Of a stretch of DNA of 64,000 nucleotides, positions 33,618 to 44,157 are shown one piece after another (within the stretch, counting starts at the first letter, position 1; each line of letters starts with the position of its first letter). Position numbers and translations under genes: made by a program. Source of the DNA: Metellina segmentata (taxonomy: Eukaryota; Arthropoda; Arachnida; Araneae; Tetragnathidae); contig OX375873.1 in NCBI GenBank assembly GCA_947359465.1, positions 42,938,437 to 43,002,436 on the forward strand, in the 5' to 3' direction. Below the pieces are notes generated by a model. That model saw only the letters and a program-made list of their open reading frames with translations, had not been told where the DNA came from and made no database searches.

Positions 33618-35013
33618 CACTCATTGCCATAAAAATATGCGCACCAAGAAAAAGTCGTCAAAATGAAACTAAATTTTACTCATGTAAGTACTACTTTGAT
33701 ATAAGTAAGTGATTAGAAAATCAAAGAACAAGGATAATTTAGTGCAGAAAAAAATACAAATGAACGGAAGTTTTAGTACTCTGTTGGACCCCCTCTAACG
33801 CGAATGCACGATGCGATACGAGCGGGCATTGAGGCATACAAGTTCCGTATGATGTCCTGAGACATCTCGTTTCACAGTTGCTGTAAACGCGCCTCTAGTT
33901 CGACCAAACTCGTAGGGTGTTCAACTTGCCGTCCCAAATGATTCCAGATATGCTCGATTAGTGACAAAACTGGGGATCGAGCAGGCCAGGGATGGGTGGT
34001 AATGTGGCGGGGGCAGTCTTGTGACATTCTTGCTGTGTGTGGCCGAGCATTGTCTTGTTGAAAAATGGCTCCTGGGAGCCCTGCCATGAATGGCATGGGG
34101 CTGAAGGATGTCATGGACGTACCGCTGGGCTGTCATTGTGCCATGGATCAATATTAGGGGTGACCGTGTATCGTAAGCAATGGCACCCCATACCATCACA
34201 CCAGCTGTGGGAGCGGTGTGTCGCTGTAAAGCGAAGGCAGGATTGAGGCGTTCACCACGGGGCCTCCACACACGAACACGATTGTCATCACTGCTCAAAT
34301 TGAATCTAGATTCGTCGCTGAAGACGACCTGGTTCCATTCCGTTGCAGTCCAATCTCGTCGTGCGCGACACCACTCCAAACGGAGGCGTCGGTGGGTGAT
34401 TGTCATTGGCAGCACACGCGATACCAGATGCCCTTCAGCCAGGCGCCTTGCGATGGTTCGGGAAGACACAGGGGCCCCGTAGTGAAGGTGCTGCCTGTGT
34501 CTGGATAGCCGCCAATGAGTCAGTTGGCTCTACGCGTGCGTTTCGTATAATGTGACGGCCTGCTCGACGACTGATCTGTCGAGGGCGTCCTGATCCTGGT
34601 CGCCGTGTAAATCACGTCTCTTCTGCCCACTGGTCCCAACACCACCTCACAGTAAAATCAGAACGGCCTACTTGACGATCTACTCGTCGAGCTCACCACC
34701 CAGCTTCCATCATCCCGTTGATTCTTCCCCTCTCGAACTCTGATAGCTGCTCATATTGTCGTGATGGCGGCGTAACGGCATGTCAACCTCAGCGTTTCCT
34801 TTGCAAAAGATTAAGTACTCTCAAACAAGCTCTGCTTACCTGTTTTATACTCCAAGGAGAACGAAGTTCAACGCCCTCTAGTGGCATTACGCAATGTGCA
34901 ATCACGCTGCATTTCTAATCATTTGCATATCTGGCCGACATGTACCTCCATGCCAAGTTTCGTTACAATCCCACAATTATTTCTTGGTGCGCAAATTGTT
35001 ATGGCAATGAGTG
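33618..35013 (-). mobile_element. Tc1-like transposon, complete ends, 1396 bp
   Basis: The ends CACTCATTGCCATAAAAATA and, inverted, CACTCATTGCCATAACAATT both run on into GCGCACCAAGAAA. The element is flanked by TA at 33616-33617 and 35014-35015. Its length is typical of a full Tc1-like element. The transposase it carries on the minus strand is broken, so it can only have moved with help in trans, or not at all now. Confidence 0.88.
33773..34930 (-). pseudogene. Tc1-like transposase, frameshifted
   Basis: The minus strand encodes most of a Tc1 transposase, but in several frames. The segment 33921-34469 begins SSRTIARRLAEGHL and carries VVFSDESRFNLSSDDNRVRV, with the first catalytic Asp, then VMVWGAIAYDTRSPLILIHG. 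A frameshift near 34060 moves to the frame of 33872-34114, which carries GAIFQQDNARPHTARM (second Asp) and SLIEHIWNHLG (Glu). By my count 32 residues separate the second Asp from the Glu, against 34 in classical Tc1. The tail ends GGPTEY at 33773. The N-terminal DNA-binding part beyond 34470 is scattered over frames. The gene is non-functional but retains all three catalytic residues in pieces. Confidence 0.85.
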
Positions 35014-35015
35014 TA

Positions 35016-35477
35016 TCTGTGCTACATAAATATTATTTAGGAAGATATCCATAAAAGTCTAAGAAACTGATTTAACAATAGGAGCTCCAATCTTTCTATC
35101 CTCATAACTTCGAAGCGGATAGTCCTAATGACATGAAATTTGGTATCTGAAGTTAAATTTTGATATAGATTCGAAATCGTGTGTCAAAATAGGGGGTTCC
35201 TATTGGAAATAATGAAGTTGGTGCTCAATTTAATAGGAAGACGGCCCTTTGTTCAAATTTTATGAATTTAAATTAATAAAAGGACGTTAGTTCCAGTCAA
35301 ACGCCATCTTTGAATTTTCTCTACTGTTTAAATTGCTGTAATTAAAAGGGGTAGTTCGTTTATTCCTAGACTATAAATAAAGTTGGATCGAGTTTCAAAA
35401 TCGCAACCCTCTGACTGCTAATCTGTTACTCTTCAAACTGGGTCACCACGTCCCCCCAATTAGACCCCCCAAAGCGC

Positions 35478-35480
<3 letters not shown>
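35016..35480. other. no gene recognised
   Basis: AT-rich sequence before a long (TA)n array. No open frame of note. Confidence 0.4.
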
Positions 35481-35567
<87 letters not shown>

Positions 35568-36268
35568 TAGCAGACCCGGCCACGCGTTGCTGTGGCTACG
35601 GTTTTTATTATATTACATAGTAGTAAACTCTCTCTCTCTCTATTCAAGGGAAACGGTAGAACACCAGTCATGGGGACCACCATGCTTTTTTACACAGATG
35701 CCATTTGTCAAAATACATGGCGACCTCCATGATTGATTTTCTACTACCGTTGATATTGAGCAAAAATCAATACAAAAGAAATAAATTAAAAAATTTTTAT
35801 TTTTTGTATTCAAGTCTGTAACAAATGAGTACATTACAAAGTTGTTAGTAAATAACACGTAACACTTAAACTTATTAATGAGGTAGGTAGAGCAGATAGT
35901 TTAAAATTTTTAACAATAATGTTTATTATTTTGAATTATAAAATTCCATTGTATTACTTTTACTATAATATGAATTCAGTTTATAATTCAGTCTAAATAA
36001 CACGTGGCCGGCTATGCTAATCACTGTATTGCGTTTACTACGAAATAAATTTAACTTATACTTTAGACTCAGCAACACGTGGTGGTTATGCCATTAAATT
36101 GTAGCTTATGTGAAACGTTGGTACTTTCAACACAGCGCCATCTGTTAGAATACTTACCCAATCCAGTCAACAGATACCACAATAATTTGCAATAAAATAA
36201 TATCGCGGCTATAAATTGAGATGAAGGCTATCCTATATTTTAAGTTAGATCAAACTGCACACGGTGCG

Positions 36269-36347
<79 letters not shown>
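35481..36347. repeat. segment bracketed by two long (TA)n arrays
   Basis: (TA)n of about 86 bp (35481-35566) and about 78 bp (36270-36347) enclose about 700 bp. The inner segment begins CTAGCAGACCCGGCCACGCG. Read on the minus strand this gives a CCACAGCAACGCGTGG hairpin and a CTAG end followed by T, as in a Helitron 3' terminus. A Helitron inserted into a (TA)n tract would give this layout, but I cannot find the TC end at the right side. Confidence 0.5.
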
Positions 36348-36351
<4 letters not shown>

Positions 36352-36553
36352 GCGGGGATACAGTGTACCATACTGTTAATTAATACTATGTATATTGTAC
36401 TACTGAAAAATGTAATTAGGGTTACGTAGTTTCAAAATGCAAATACAAGTTATGTGTATAACTTCCGTCAATTATTTTTTAAGAACACAAAGAAATGGAA
36501 ATGCTTACATACCCAAATTTCGTTTTACTACTATTACTTTCTCACAAAATAAT

Positions 36554-37983
36554 TTACAATCGAGGATTGTTTTTGTTTTCGTGAATTTTCAAAAAAAGTT
36601 GTTTCGAGTTCGTCAAGACGTGAAAAGGTCTTTCGCTTCCGGAATTTAATTCAAAATAGTCACGCAGAGTTTCTAATGCTTTTAATGCTACTGTGTGAGT
36701 TGGAGGAACTTTTGCCACATCTTCATCATCGTCGTCGTCCTCATCTTCGTCACCACCAGTTATTTCAGCTGTAATGTCCCGCAATTAAGCTGTGATTAAA
36801 TTTTCATCTGCATCAACGAAATAGTTGAAAGTAGTACACGTAGCGAGTCCACTAGATACAGTATGCCAATCTTCTTCGTTTATGTCATTTTCACTTTCAT
36901 TTTCTGGCTCCTCACATTCATTTTCTGTTGGAAACGAAAATCCTGCTTTCTTAAAGCAGCTTTTAATACACTTGCCAGTGATTTCTCCATGATGAACACA
37001 GCATATGAATTGCATCAAGGAAGGTAATTTGCTTCAATTTGTCTTTGGTTGCACGTTTAGTTTTTGACGCAGTCAAAGGTTGAATCTCCCTCGTGCAATT
37101 TGCAGGGAAAAACACAACTTCGTGTTATTGAAAGTTGGAATATCTTGTGGGTGACCAGGACACTGTTCCATGAATAAGAGAACTTTCCGTCTTTCTTTTT
37201 CCATTTTCCTGTCGAATTTATGAAAAAAATCCTAGAAAATGTGCGTTGTTTTGTTGCTAGTGTAGTCGCAAGTAAGCTTCTTCAAGTTCTTAAAACAGCG
37301 AGGTTTTATTTTGATCTGCCAATGACAAATGGCATGAATTTTTATGAACCATCGGCGTTACAACACAGTAAGTCAGTTATTATTTCTTTATTTTTCTTAC
37401 CACCATGTCATGGTTCTCCCATGAATGTTAAGGTTTTGTCGGGCATCAGTTTATAAAAATGTCCAATTTCGTTACAATTGTAGATCTATACGTTTACTAA
37501 AGTAATCAAGTCTTCTTTCCATTGTTCCACAGTTCCTTCATTGACACTCGCACTTCCCCCAGAAAGGACATGAGTTGCCAAGCCATGCCTATTTTTGAAT
37601 TTTTCAATCCATCCATGTGATGCAGAAAAGTATTCCATTTGAAAACTCGTTGACAACTGTACGGCCTTCTCCCTTAGAAGCTCAACGTTAACAGGAATGT
37701 TCGAGGCACGAGCTTCTTTCAACCATAGCAACAAAACTTTCTCAAATTCTTCGAACTTTCCGCCTTGAATTCAGCTTCTTTTCTTCTATTGAATTCCACA
37801 TTCTCGATGAACTACTATTATCGCCTCCCAATTTTTTAAAATCCCTCTCAATGTCGATTCTGGGACATTAAAATGCTCCGCTAAAGCTGTTTTCGAGGTG
37901 CAAGGATTTTCTTCGAATTTTTTAATAAAATCCATTTTAAACGAAAGCGACGATTTCGTTCTTTTTGCCATTTTAAAACGCAA
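36554..37983 (-). pseudogene. pogo/Tigger-like (CENP-B type) transposase, dead
   Basis: On the minus strand the domains follow the usual order. The first helix-turn-helix (37786-37983) reads KMDFIKKFEENPCTSKTALA. The second DNA-binding domain (37486-37734) includes MEYFSASHGWIEKFKNRHGL. The catalytic domain follows in broken frames: YKLMPDKTLTFMGEP, LCCNADGS, PFVIGRSK, then KVLLFMEQCPGHP near 37190. The end is acidic (36554-37018). The Asp expected before ETGLF is Asn in CNEIGHF, and the Asp expected in DNCSAHP is replaced by Glu-Gln, so catalysis is lost even without the stops. CENP-B, jerky and Tigger-derived host proteins share this architecture, but this copy is a pseudogene. Confidence 0.8.
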
Positions 37984-38358
37984 CCATCTAACCTCTCTAA
38001 TTGACTGCTGTATAAACGCGACTTTTACAGACGTCAGTCACATGACACCCCTTTGTATAAGGTAGAGGAATGTATTCATGGAATCTGAACGATAGTGGAA
38101 GGGCGAGGGAATGCATTTCTAGAAGCACAACAAAAAGGGTAAAATTCTTGCAATAAGCAACACCTGACTTGAGGAACTTAATTTTTGAACTGAAAAAAAA
38201 ATTTGTGACGCACATAAGTATGAGGAGATTTTTTATTTCGGCGCATAAATTAAATAAGAGTTATCATTGTTTTCCTATATCCATTACCGGGACCGCGAAA
38301 AAAATGCGCATAACTGAAAAAGGCACATAAAAGGGAGCTTGTATAAGTGAGAGATCAC
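36554..38358 (-). mobile_element. pogo/Tigger-like element, left end missing
   Basis: Downstream of the broken transposase the right end reads TATAAGTGAGAGATCACTA (about 38342-38360). Read on the minus strand this gives TGATCTCTCACTTATA, close to known Tigger/pogo termini. No matching inverted end was found on the left side near the (TA)n tract, so the element is truncated there. The boundary at 36554 is simply the end of readable coding sequence. Confidence 0.6.
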
Positions 38359-38360
38359 TA

Positions 38361-39000
38361 TACATATAAGTATATATGTAATTTCATAATATTCTCCACT
38401 GACATAACATACCTGGTTTTACAAGAAAATTGTTTTCATATACACAAAATGTGTAAAAAATAATAATTGATATTATTTTTTTTTTTAATTGTTATGCGAT
38501 CCTGATGGTCTCCTGTCATATACATAGTAATAATAATAAATCTAAACCTAACCTCTTGTTGCATTGAAACTATTAAAAAATAAAAATGGTAATGTTCGTA
38601 TACAAAATAGAGATATAGTTCGTGTTTATTTATTTTTACAGAACCGAGTGTCCCGAATTCTATTTTAAGAAATTCGAATATGAAAACTTGTGTTCGTCTT
38701 CAGCTCCAATTTTAAAAATCTAATTCAAATACAGTACAATAGAATTGAAAGGCAACTAATACCATTTCTTCACGATGGTCCCGCTCTGAACAGACTGACA
38801 TATAAGTATTGGCTTTGGATATAAGTGAGGGAACGGACGTTCAATGGACGAACACAAAGTCATGTGCAATTGAAATAACTATTTTGGAGAGTAGGTGATT
38901 TGCGGGTCGATAGCTGTCTCGGAAATTCCGGGGCAATTTGACATTCAACCGGGATTCTAGACAGCAACTAAAATTCCGGGACGGTTGGCAACCCTACCCC
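38361..39000. other. no gene; old hAT-like end near 38980
   Basis: Mostly AT-rich. Just before 38997 the sequence TTCCGGGACGGTTGGCAACC reads, inverted, as GGGTTGCCAACCGTCCCGG, a common hAT-type terminus. Its partner end was not found. Confidence 0.4.
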
Positions 39001-39008
39001 CAATATAT

Positions 39009-39127
39009 CAGGGTTGTCAAGTTGGGCCCAGCCCAGAAAAACCCGCCCGGGTTTTTCTGGGCGGGCCCACCAACAAAACCCACTGGGTTTTTGTTATGAA
39101 GTGTGTGTGGGTTTTTGTAAATAATCT

Positions 39128-39178
<51 letters not shown>

Positions 39179-39653
39179 AAACCCGCCTGGTATTTATATG
39201 TTCGTATTAGAGAGAGTGTACTGTATACAAAAAAAATTAAATCATAACATCATTAAACTTGTAACAAAAACAGTTGATAAAACCAACAAAATTTACATGA
39301 AAATATAATATACTATTACAAAAGACTATAATTAACATGAAATATAACATTCCTTCAGAATAACATTTTAGATTGAGCTTTTTATTCTAACAAAATTCTA
39401 ATATTTGACGGTTACAAAATCACTTCCATCAAAAATGCAATAGCTGCACCAAATTGCACTTAACAATTCGTTTAATTAAAATGTTTAAGAATATTAAAGG
39501 GATTAGTATTACAGTGTTTATTTTGTTTTTTATATATACAGTTATTATCTGTAACAAAAACAAGAGTTCCTATGTAATGCTATATATTTATCCTTAGAAT
39601 GTCTCCAAAATGTTTTTGCATAAAATTGCTTCAAAACAGTGTTTTTGAAAAAA

Positions 39654-39685
<32 letters not shown>

Positions 39686-40321
39686 GCTACAAATTAAACG
39701 TTTTTATACCACAAATTGGTACTTTTGCTGCTCCAACCAGTAGGGTAGTTGTTAAAAAAAAGGTGGGGGGGGGTTGCTTATTTTTGAAGAATTTCAACTA
39801 TCTAACTGTGTGATCCTTTCCCTCTCCCCCCCCCCATTCAACCAGTTTCCACTTGAATGGTAACTGTTTTTCCTGTGACTTACACAGAGGTATTTAGATA
39901 ATTTTATAGGACACGATTTTTAAAAAAAGGACGTTTACTTTGAAATTATAAAATGGGGTATGCTTCAGATTGAATAAAAAAGTGGGTCTGCCCCCCCCCC
40001 CTCAAGGATTTGGCCAAGGGGAGGTCCGACCTCCCCCTTCAGCTAAATTGGACCCATAGACTATAATGTTAAAACATTTTACTTAATTAAAATTTCATAA
40101 TTTGGACCCCCCACTTAACAAAATCCTGGCTACATGCTTGCCCCCCCCCCACCCCCCGACCACATCACTGGTTCCTACATCAAGCATAAAAAGATCAAAT
40201 TAGAATGATATTCTACAATTATTTATAAATATCCAGAAAACCGCACTAAAACCCAGAAATCCCCACAAAAATCCACCCGGACTGGGTTTTTCTAGAAAAA
40301 CCCGGGTTTTTGCAAACCCTG
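39009..40321. mobile_element. hAT-type non-autonomous element, 1313 bp
   Basis: It begins CAGGGTTGTCAAGTTGGGCC and ends GGGTTTTTGCAAACCCTG. It is flanked by a perfect 8-bp duplication CAATATAT (39001-39008 and 40322-40329). Near both ends are strong inverted GGGTTTTTCTG/CAGAAAAACCC motifs. The interior holds (TA)n at 39131-39176 and 39659-39685 and several long C or G runs near 39760-40160. The 107-codon frame at its left end is an artefact. Confidence 0.82.
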
Positions 40322-40329
40322 CAATATAT

Positions 40330-40739
40330 CAATGGGAGGATGAACAGCGTATCAAGATAAGGAAACCGAACATTTTAAATCTAGTTTTAGCTCTGTTCGA
40401 TTGATGTTACTTCTTGTTTGAATGTTTATAGTTTTCCAATGATTAGATTCAGTTTTAATCTTCACTTCATTCGTTAGAATATCACAGAATTTCGTTTGTA
40501 TTTCATTTATGAATTTTCAATACGCTTTCTAAGATATCACTTTAGAAATAGCTAAAAAATAAGAATGGCGTGTTTATGCAGTTAATATTTTTGCCCCATT
40601 TCAATCAAATTTTTTGTTTTGTGACATTCTAATGGCAAAATCAGTGATTTCCTTATTAGTCTGTCTATACGTGTGTGCCCATACTACGTCCAAATGGTTA
40701 GGTATATTTTCATAAAACTTTGCATCCTGGAAGGACAAG
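40330..40739. other. no gene recognised
   Basis: AT-rich sequence between the hAT element and the 3' region of the LINE relic. Part of it may be LINE 3' UTR, which I cannot decide. Confidence 0.35.
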
Positions 40740-42996
40740 GATACGTTTAGTGACGTAACATAGTATCGTCAGTTTGTTGCTAAGCTATATGTTGATCTAA
40801 CAAAGCTCGTCTTTTCTTCCAGTTTTTTATGTAAATTTTATTGTTTCTGTAATACCAGGGATAACCACTGATAATACGGAGTATAATTTTGAAAAGTTTG
40901 TAATTTTAGGTTATTTTTCGCTGCATACCCCCAGACAAGACTGGTGGATTTTTTTTCGAATTATGGTTTTGTAAAGGATCAATTTATCGTCGATAGAAAG
41001 TATGGAATTTCGACCTATTATAGGGTAAAGGGTTCTTCTAGCGGCAGAGGCTTTAGCTTTAAGGGAGATGTGGTTTTCGACGTTAAATGAGTCCAATGTG
41101 ACTCCAAAATAATTACAATTAGAGGACCAGGGTATCTGATTTCTATAAAAAATAGGGGGGAGGGGTCCAGGGAGCTGTTTTCTGAAACCAAATTGTTCAG
41201 TGATGAGAATGTTGGCTTCACTGCAGTAAGCTTCTAGCCGAGTATTAATAATATACTCAGCGGCTTTACTGAGGACTGGGAGCAAGCTAATTGGCCTGTA
41301 ACTCTCAGGTCGTCGAATATCTTTATTTGGTTTCGGATTGGGACAATAACAGCCGTTTTCCAGGGTTGAGGGAAATGTCTTATGGACAAAATACAATTAA
41401 TCAAGTTTCTTCCACATAGTGTTGGAAAGCCCCATCTATTATTCCAGGGCTCTTCCTGGTTTTTATTTTCCCGATGTAGTCGATGACTTCGGAAGGTTTG
41501 GCAGGCTCAATGTTGTCAGTTGGAGTAGTGCTAAAGAATTTAGTAAGTTTTTCATAAACAATTTTAGTTGTCTCGGGGTCATTGTTTTTGTTTTCAGTTA
41601 ACTGTTGATCATAGTTAGTAGTTAAGAGATCAGGTTTTTCCAAGGTCTGTATAATCAGTGTTAGCCTGGCCCTTAAGGGGTGGAATGCGGTGGGAAGACT
41701 TTTTTATATCTATTCACTGCTCTCCAGAAGGATCCATCCTCTGTTGACAGTGAAGTAATATAATTAGTCCAAGACTGCTGTGTTATTGAATTGAATTCTT
41801 GAACTTCTGCTGGGCTTAATTCATGGTTCCCACTCCTTTATCCAAAAAAAAATTCAAGGACTTTTCAAAACCAAAACACATTTTTTCAAGGACCTAGAAT
41901 TTTTTATAACGATCTAAAACAAGGCAAACACAAAAGTTGTCAGTTAAAAAGGAAAATGTGAAAATTAAAAAAAAAAAAAACATTATTTTTTAAACCACCA
42001 TAGTCATAAAAAGAAAGGTTATCATCAATTTTGGTTATAATTTAGATTTTCTTTTCTCACAGAACCTGTGATTTTTTTTGTTGCAAAGAGGGCTTTTCGA
42101 CTCAATGCTAATTATCAGGCTACTTGCACACAGGGATTTCAGTCGTGTGATAAATTCTTTTAGTGGTAAGAAGAAGAGTATGGGAGCTTGCACACGGGTT
42201 CGATCTACGTGACACAATCTTCATTTTGCTGTCGTCCACTGCCGACAACAGACGGTTGTCATGATTTATTTTGTTTGAGAAACAAAACCAATCAAAAGTT
42301 TGATGTTAGAAACTTAGGCTAGAGAATAAAAAAAGCCCTATCTTTGCGATCGTCAAAGATAGAGTAAAAATTCCAAAGGATTTGAAATCTGCAGAAAATA
42401 TTACAACAGAAAAATATCGTAAATGTGATTTTCTAAAAAAAAAAAAAAATTTCAACTGCAACTTTTATATTTTTACAATAAGAATTTGGCTTCATTTCTT
42501 TGGGTGCAGGCTAGGTTTCTAAAAACGTTTTGAAAGCTACGGTTTCCTAAGAAAGCGGTGCTGTTATCTAGTGGGCGTGATACGCCATGATGTGGCGGGC
42601 ATAACAAAGTAGCCGTCTTAACGGAGACTAGAGGTGTCAACTTAGACGGACAGTATACTGTGGAAAATGGACGATCTAGACGTAGCATTATTAGTACATC
42701 ACGTAGTGTCAAAGCGCAAAACACTGGCTTCATTCAGAATGTGAATCAAATGGCACACCTGCTGTGGAGGAAAGTAGTCTGGACAAGTTCCAATGCAAGA
42801 CAAAATTACATAATTATCTACTAGTTAAAAAAAATCAAGTACTTTCAAGGACTTTTCACCAAATTCCGTAATTTTCAGACTTTCAAGGGCCCCCAGTAAG
42901 GAAAATATTATTCAAGGACTGTGGGAAACCTGTAATTCTTTTCGTTTCTCAGTTGTATCTCGCGTACGTTGCCAAGTCTTTATGGCTCGATTTGGC
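40740..42996 (-). pseudogene. jockey-like LINE reverse transcriptase relic, split by an insertion
   Basis: This is a dead copy of ORF2 of a non-LTR retrotransposon. Reading the minus strand from 42996: NRAIKTWQRTRDTTEKRK, then, beyond an inserted element, ELSPAEVQEFNSITQQSW and TEDGSFWRAVNRYKK. Next is the region before the polymerase (KIKTRKSPGIIDG at about 41430). Then come the reverse transcriptase motifs ESYRPISLLPVLSKAAEYII and ILITEQFGFRKQ. An internal deletion removes the catalytic YADD region, since the sequence passes straight to NYFGVTLDS. The tail (ISGYPWYYRN) reaches about 40800. Stops and frameshifts are frequent. The insertion at 41823-42932 is flanked by TAATTC on both sides and the LINE reads through across it. 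Confidence 0.8.
41822..42932. mobile_element. CATGGTTCCCAC-family element, short copy (1.1 kb)
   Basis: The ends are CATGGTTCCCAC and, inverted, CAGGTTTCCCAC. The flanks share TAATT(C), at 41817-41822 and 42933-42938. Subterminal repeats of CAAGGACTTTTCAA occur at both sides. No coding region is recognisable. The left half matches 44008-46080 once the inserted transposon there is removed. It interrupts the LINE relic. Confidence 0.75.
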
Positions 42997-43602
42997 AAAA
43001 ACCAGGGGGGGGGGTAATTTTTTTTTTTAAATATAATTTGTACACAGTAAATTAATTTTTTTGCCAACTTTTTTTAGATAATTTTTTCCTGAAATTGAGG
43101 CTTTCCCCCACTTTTGCAGTACTATTTAAAATTCTGAATATAATCCCAAGATATAATCTCTGCTATAATAAAGGTTTTATGAAAAACAATTTTCCTTCCT
43201 CGTAGAAACAATTTTACAACACTTTTCCCCGAGATTTAGAAAAATTAACCACTTTCTCATATGGTAGCAATACAGCACGATATACGGCACCCCTGTTGCA
43301 GATCTCAATACAGTACTTTTAGCTAGAAGACATTGACATGTTCTTAAAAAGGTTTACTTACTGTTCTAGAAAATTCAAACTGCTGGAGTTTAAGGTCTTC
43401 TAATTCTTTTGAAAGGTAAGCTACTTTATTTTCTTCATTATGTATAAATGAACTATCCCTTTATGAAATTCAATAAACTTTAATTGTTTACTCATTTTAG
43501 TATTAGGCCTAGATGTGTAAAATAAACCAAATGTTCATATTGGTTTTTTTTTATTTACTTTAAAGAAACTTTTAAATTTTTTTAGGAATAAAATAATGCT
43601 AT
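42997..43602. other. no gene recognised
   Basis: AT-rich with a run of ten G near 43002. It may hold the 5' part of the hAT element whose zinc finger starts at 43603, but no terminus was found. Confidence 0.35.
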
Positions 43603-44157
43603 TGGTTTGTGGATCTGGACGGAAACAAGCTCCTGAAAGGCTTGAAGCCACTCGAATTGAAAATTCCAGCAGTCGGATGTAAACACTGCTATACAGAATT
43701 GACTTCAAAAGTTGAGAGGATACGAGCACACCTAAAAAATTGACCAAAACAGAATAAAACATCAAATGAACAGTTCCATGATATTGATGACCCTCCGATT
43801 GGGATACCAGAAATGAATCCACATCTGTAGCTCCAAATGATTTGTATGCTGTTAGCTTCTCAATCAAAAATGCCACGTTACACAACTACCACCAGTGCTG
43901 CTCAGTATAAATATCATCATTCCTCCTGGAAAAAAGAAATTGCTGGAAATATCCTAGATGAGTTATGATGTAGAATCGCAACTGCAACAAGAGTTGAGTG
44001 AATCCACCATGGTTCCCACGAATTTGTCCAAAAAAAATTCAAGGACTTTTCAAAACCAAAAATATTTTTTTCCAAGGACCTAAAATTTTTCATAGCGACC
44101 TAAAACAAGGCATGTGCAAAAATTGTCAATTAAAAAGAAAAATGTGAAATATATATA

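Noticed and set aside
36785..37018. Acidic 77-codon frame as a separate host gene
   Set aside because: It continues the order of the Tigger-like transposase on the same strand and fits that protein's acidic C-terminal region.
38985..39308. 107-codon frame starting MATLPPIYQGCQVGPSP
   Set aside because: It runs through a hAT terminus and a (TA)n tract, and has no protein signature.
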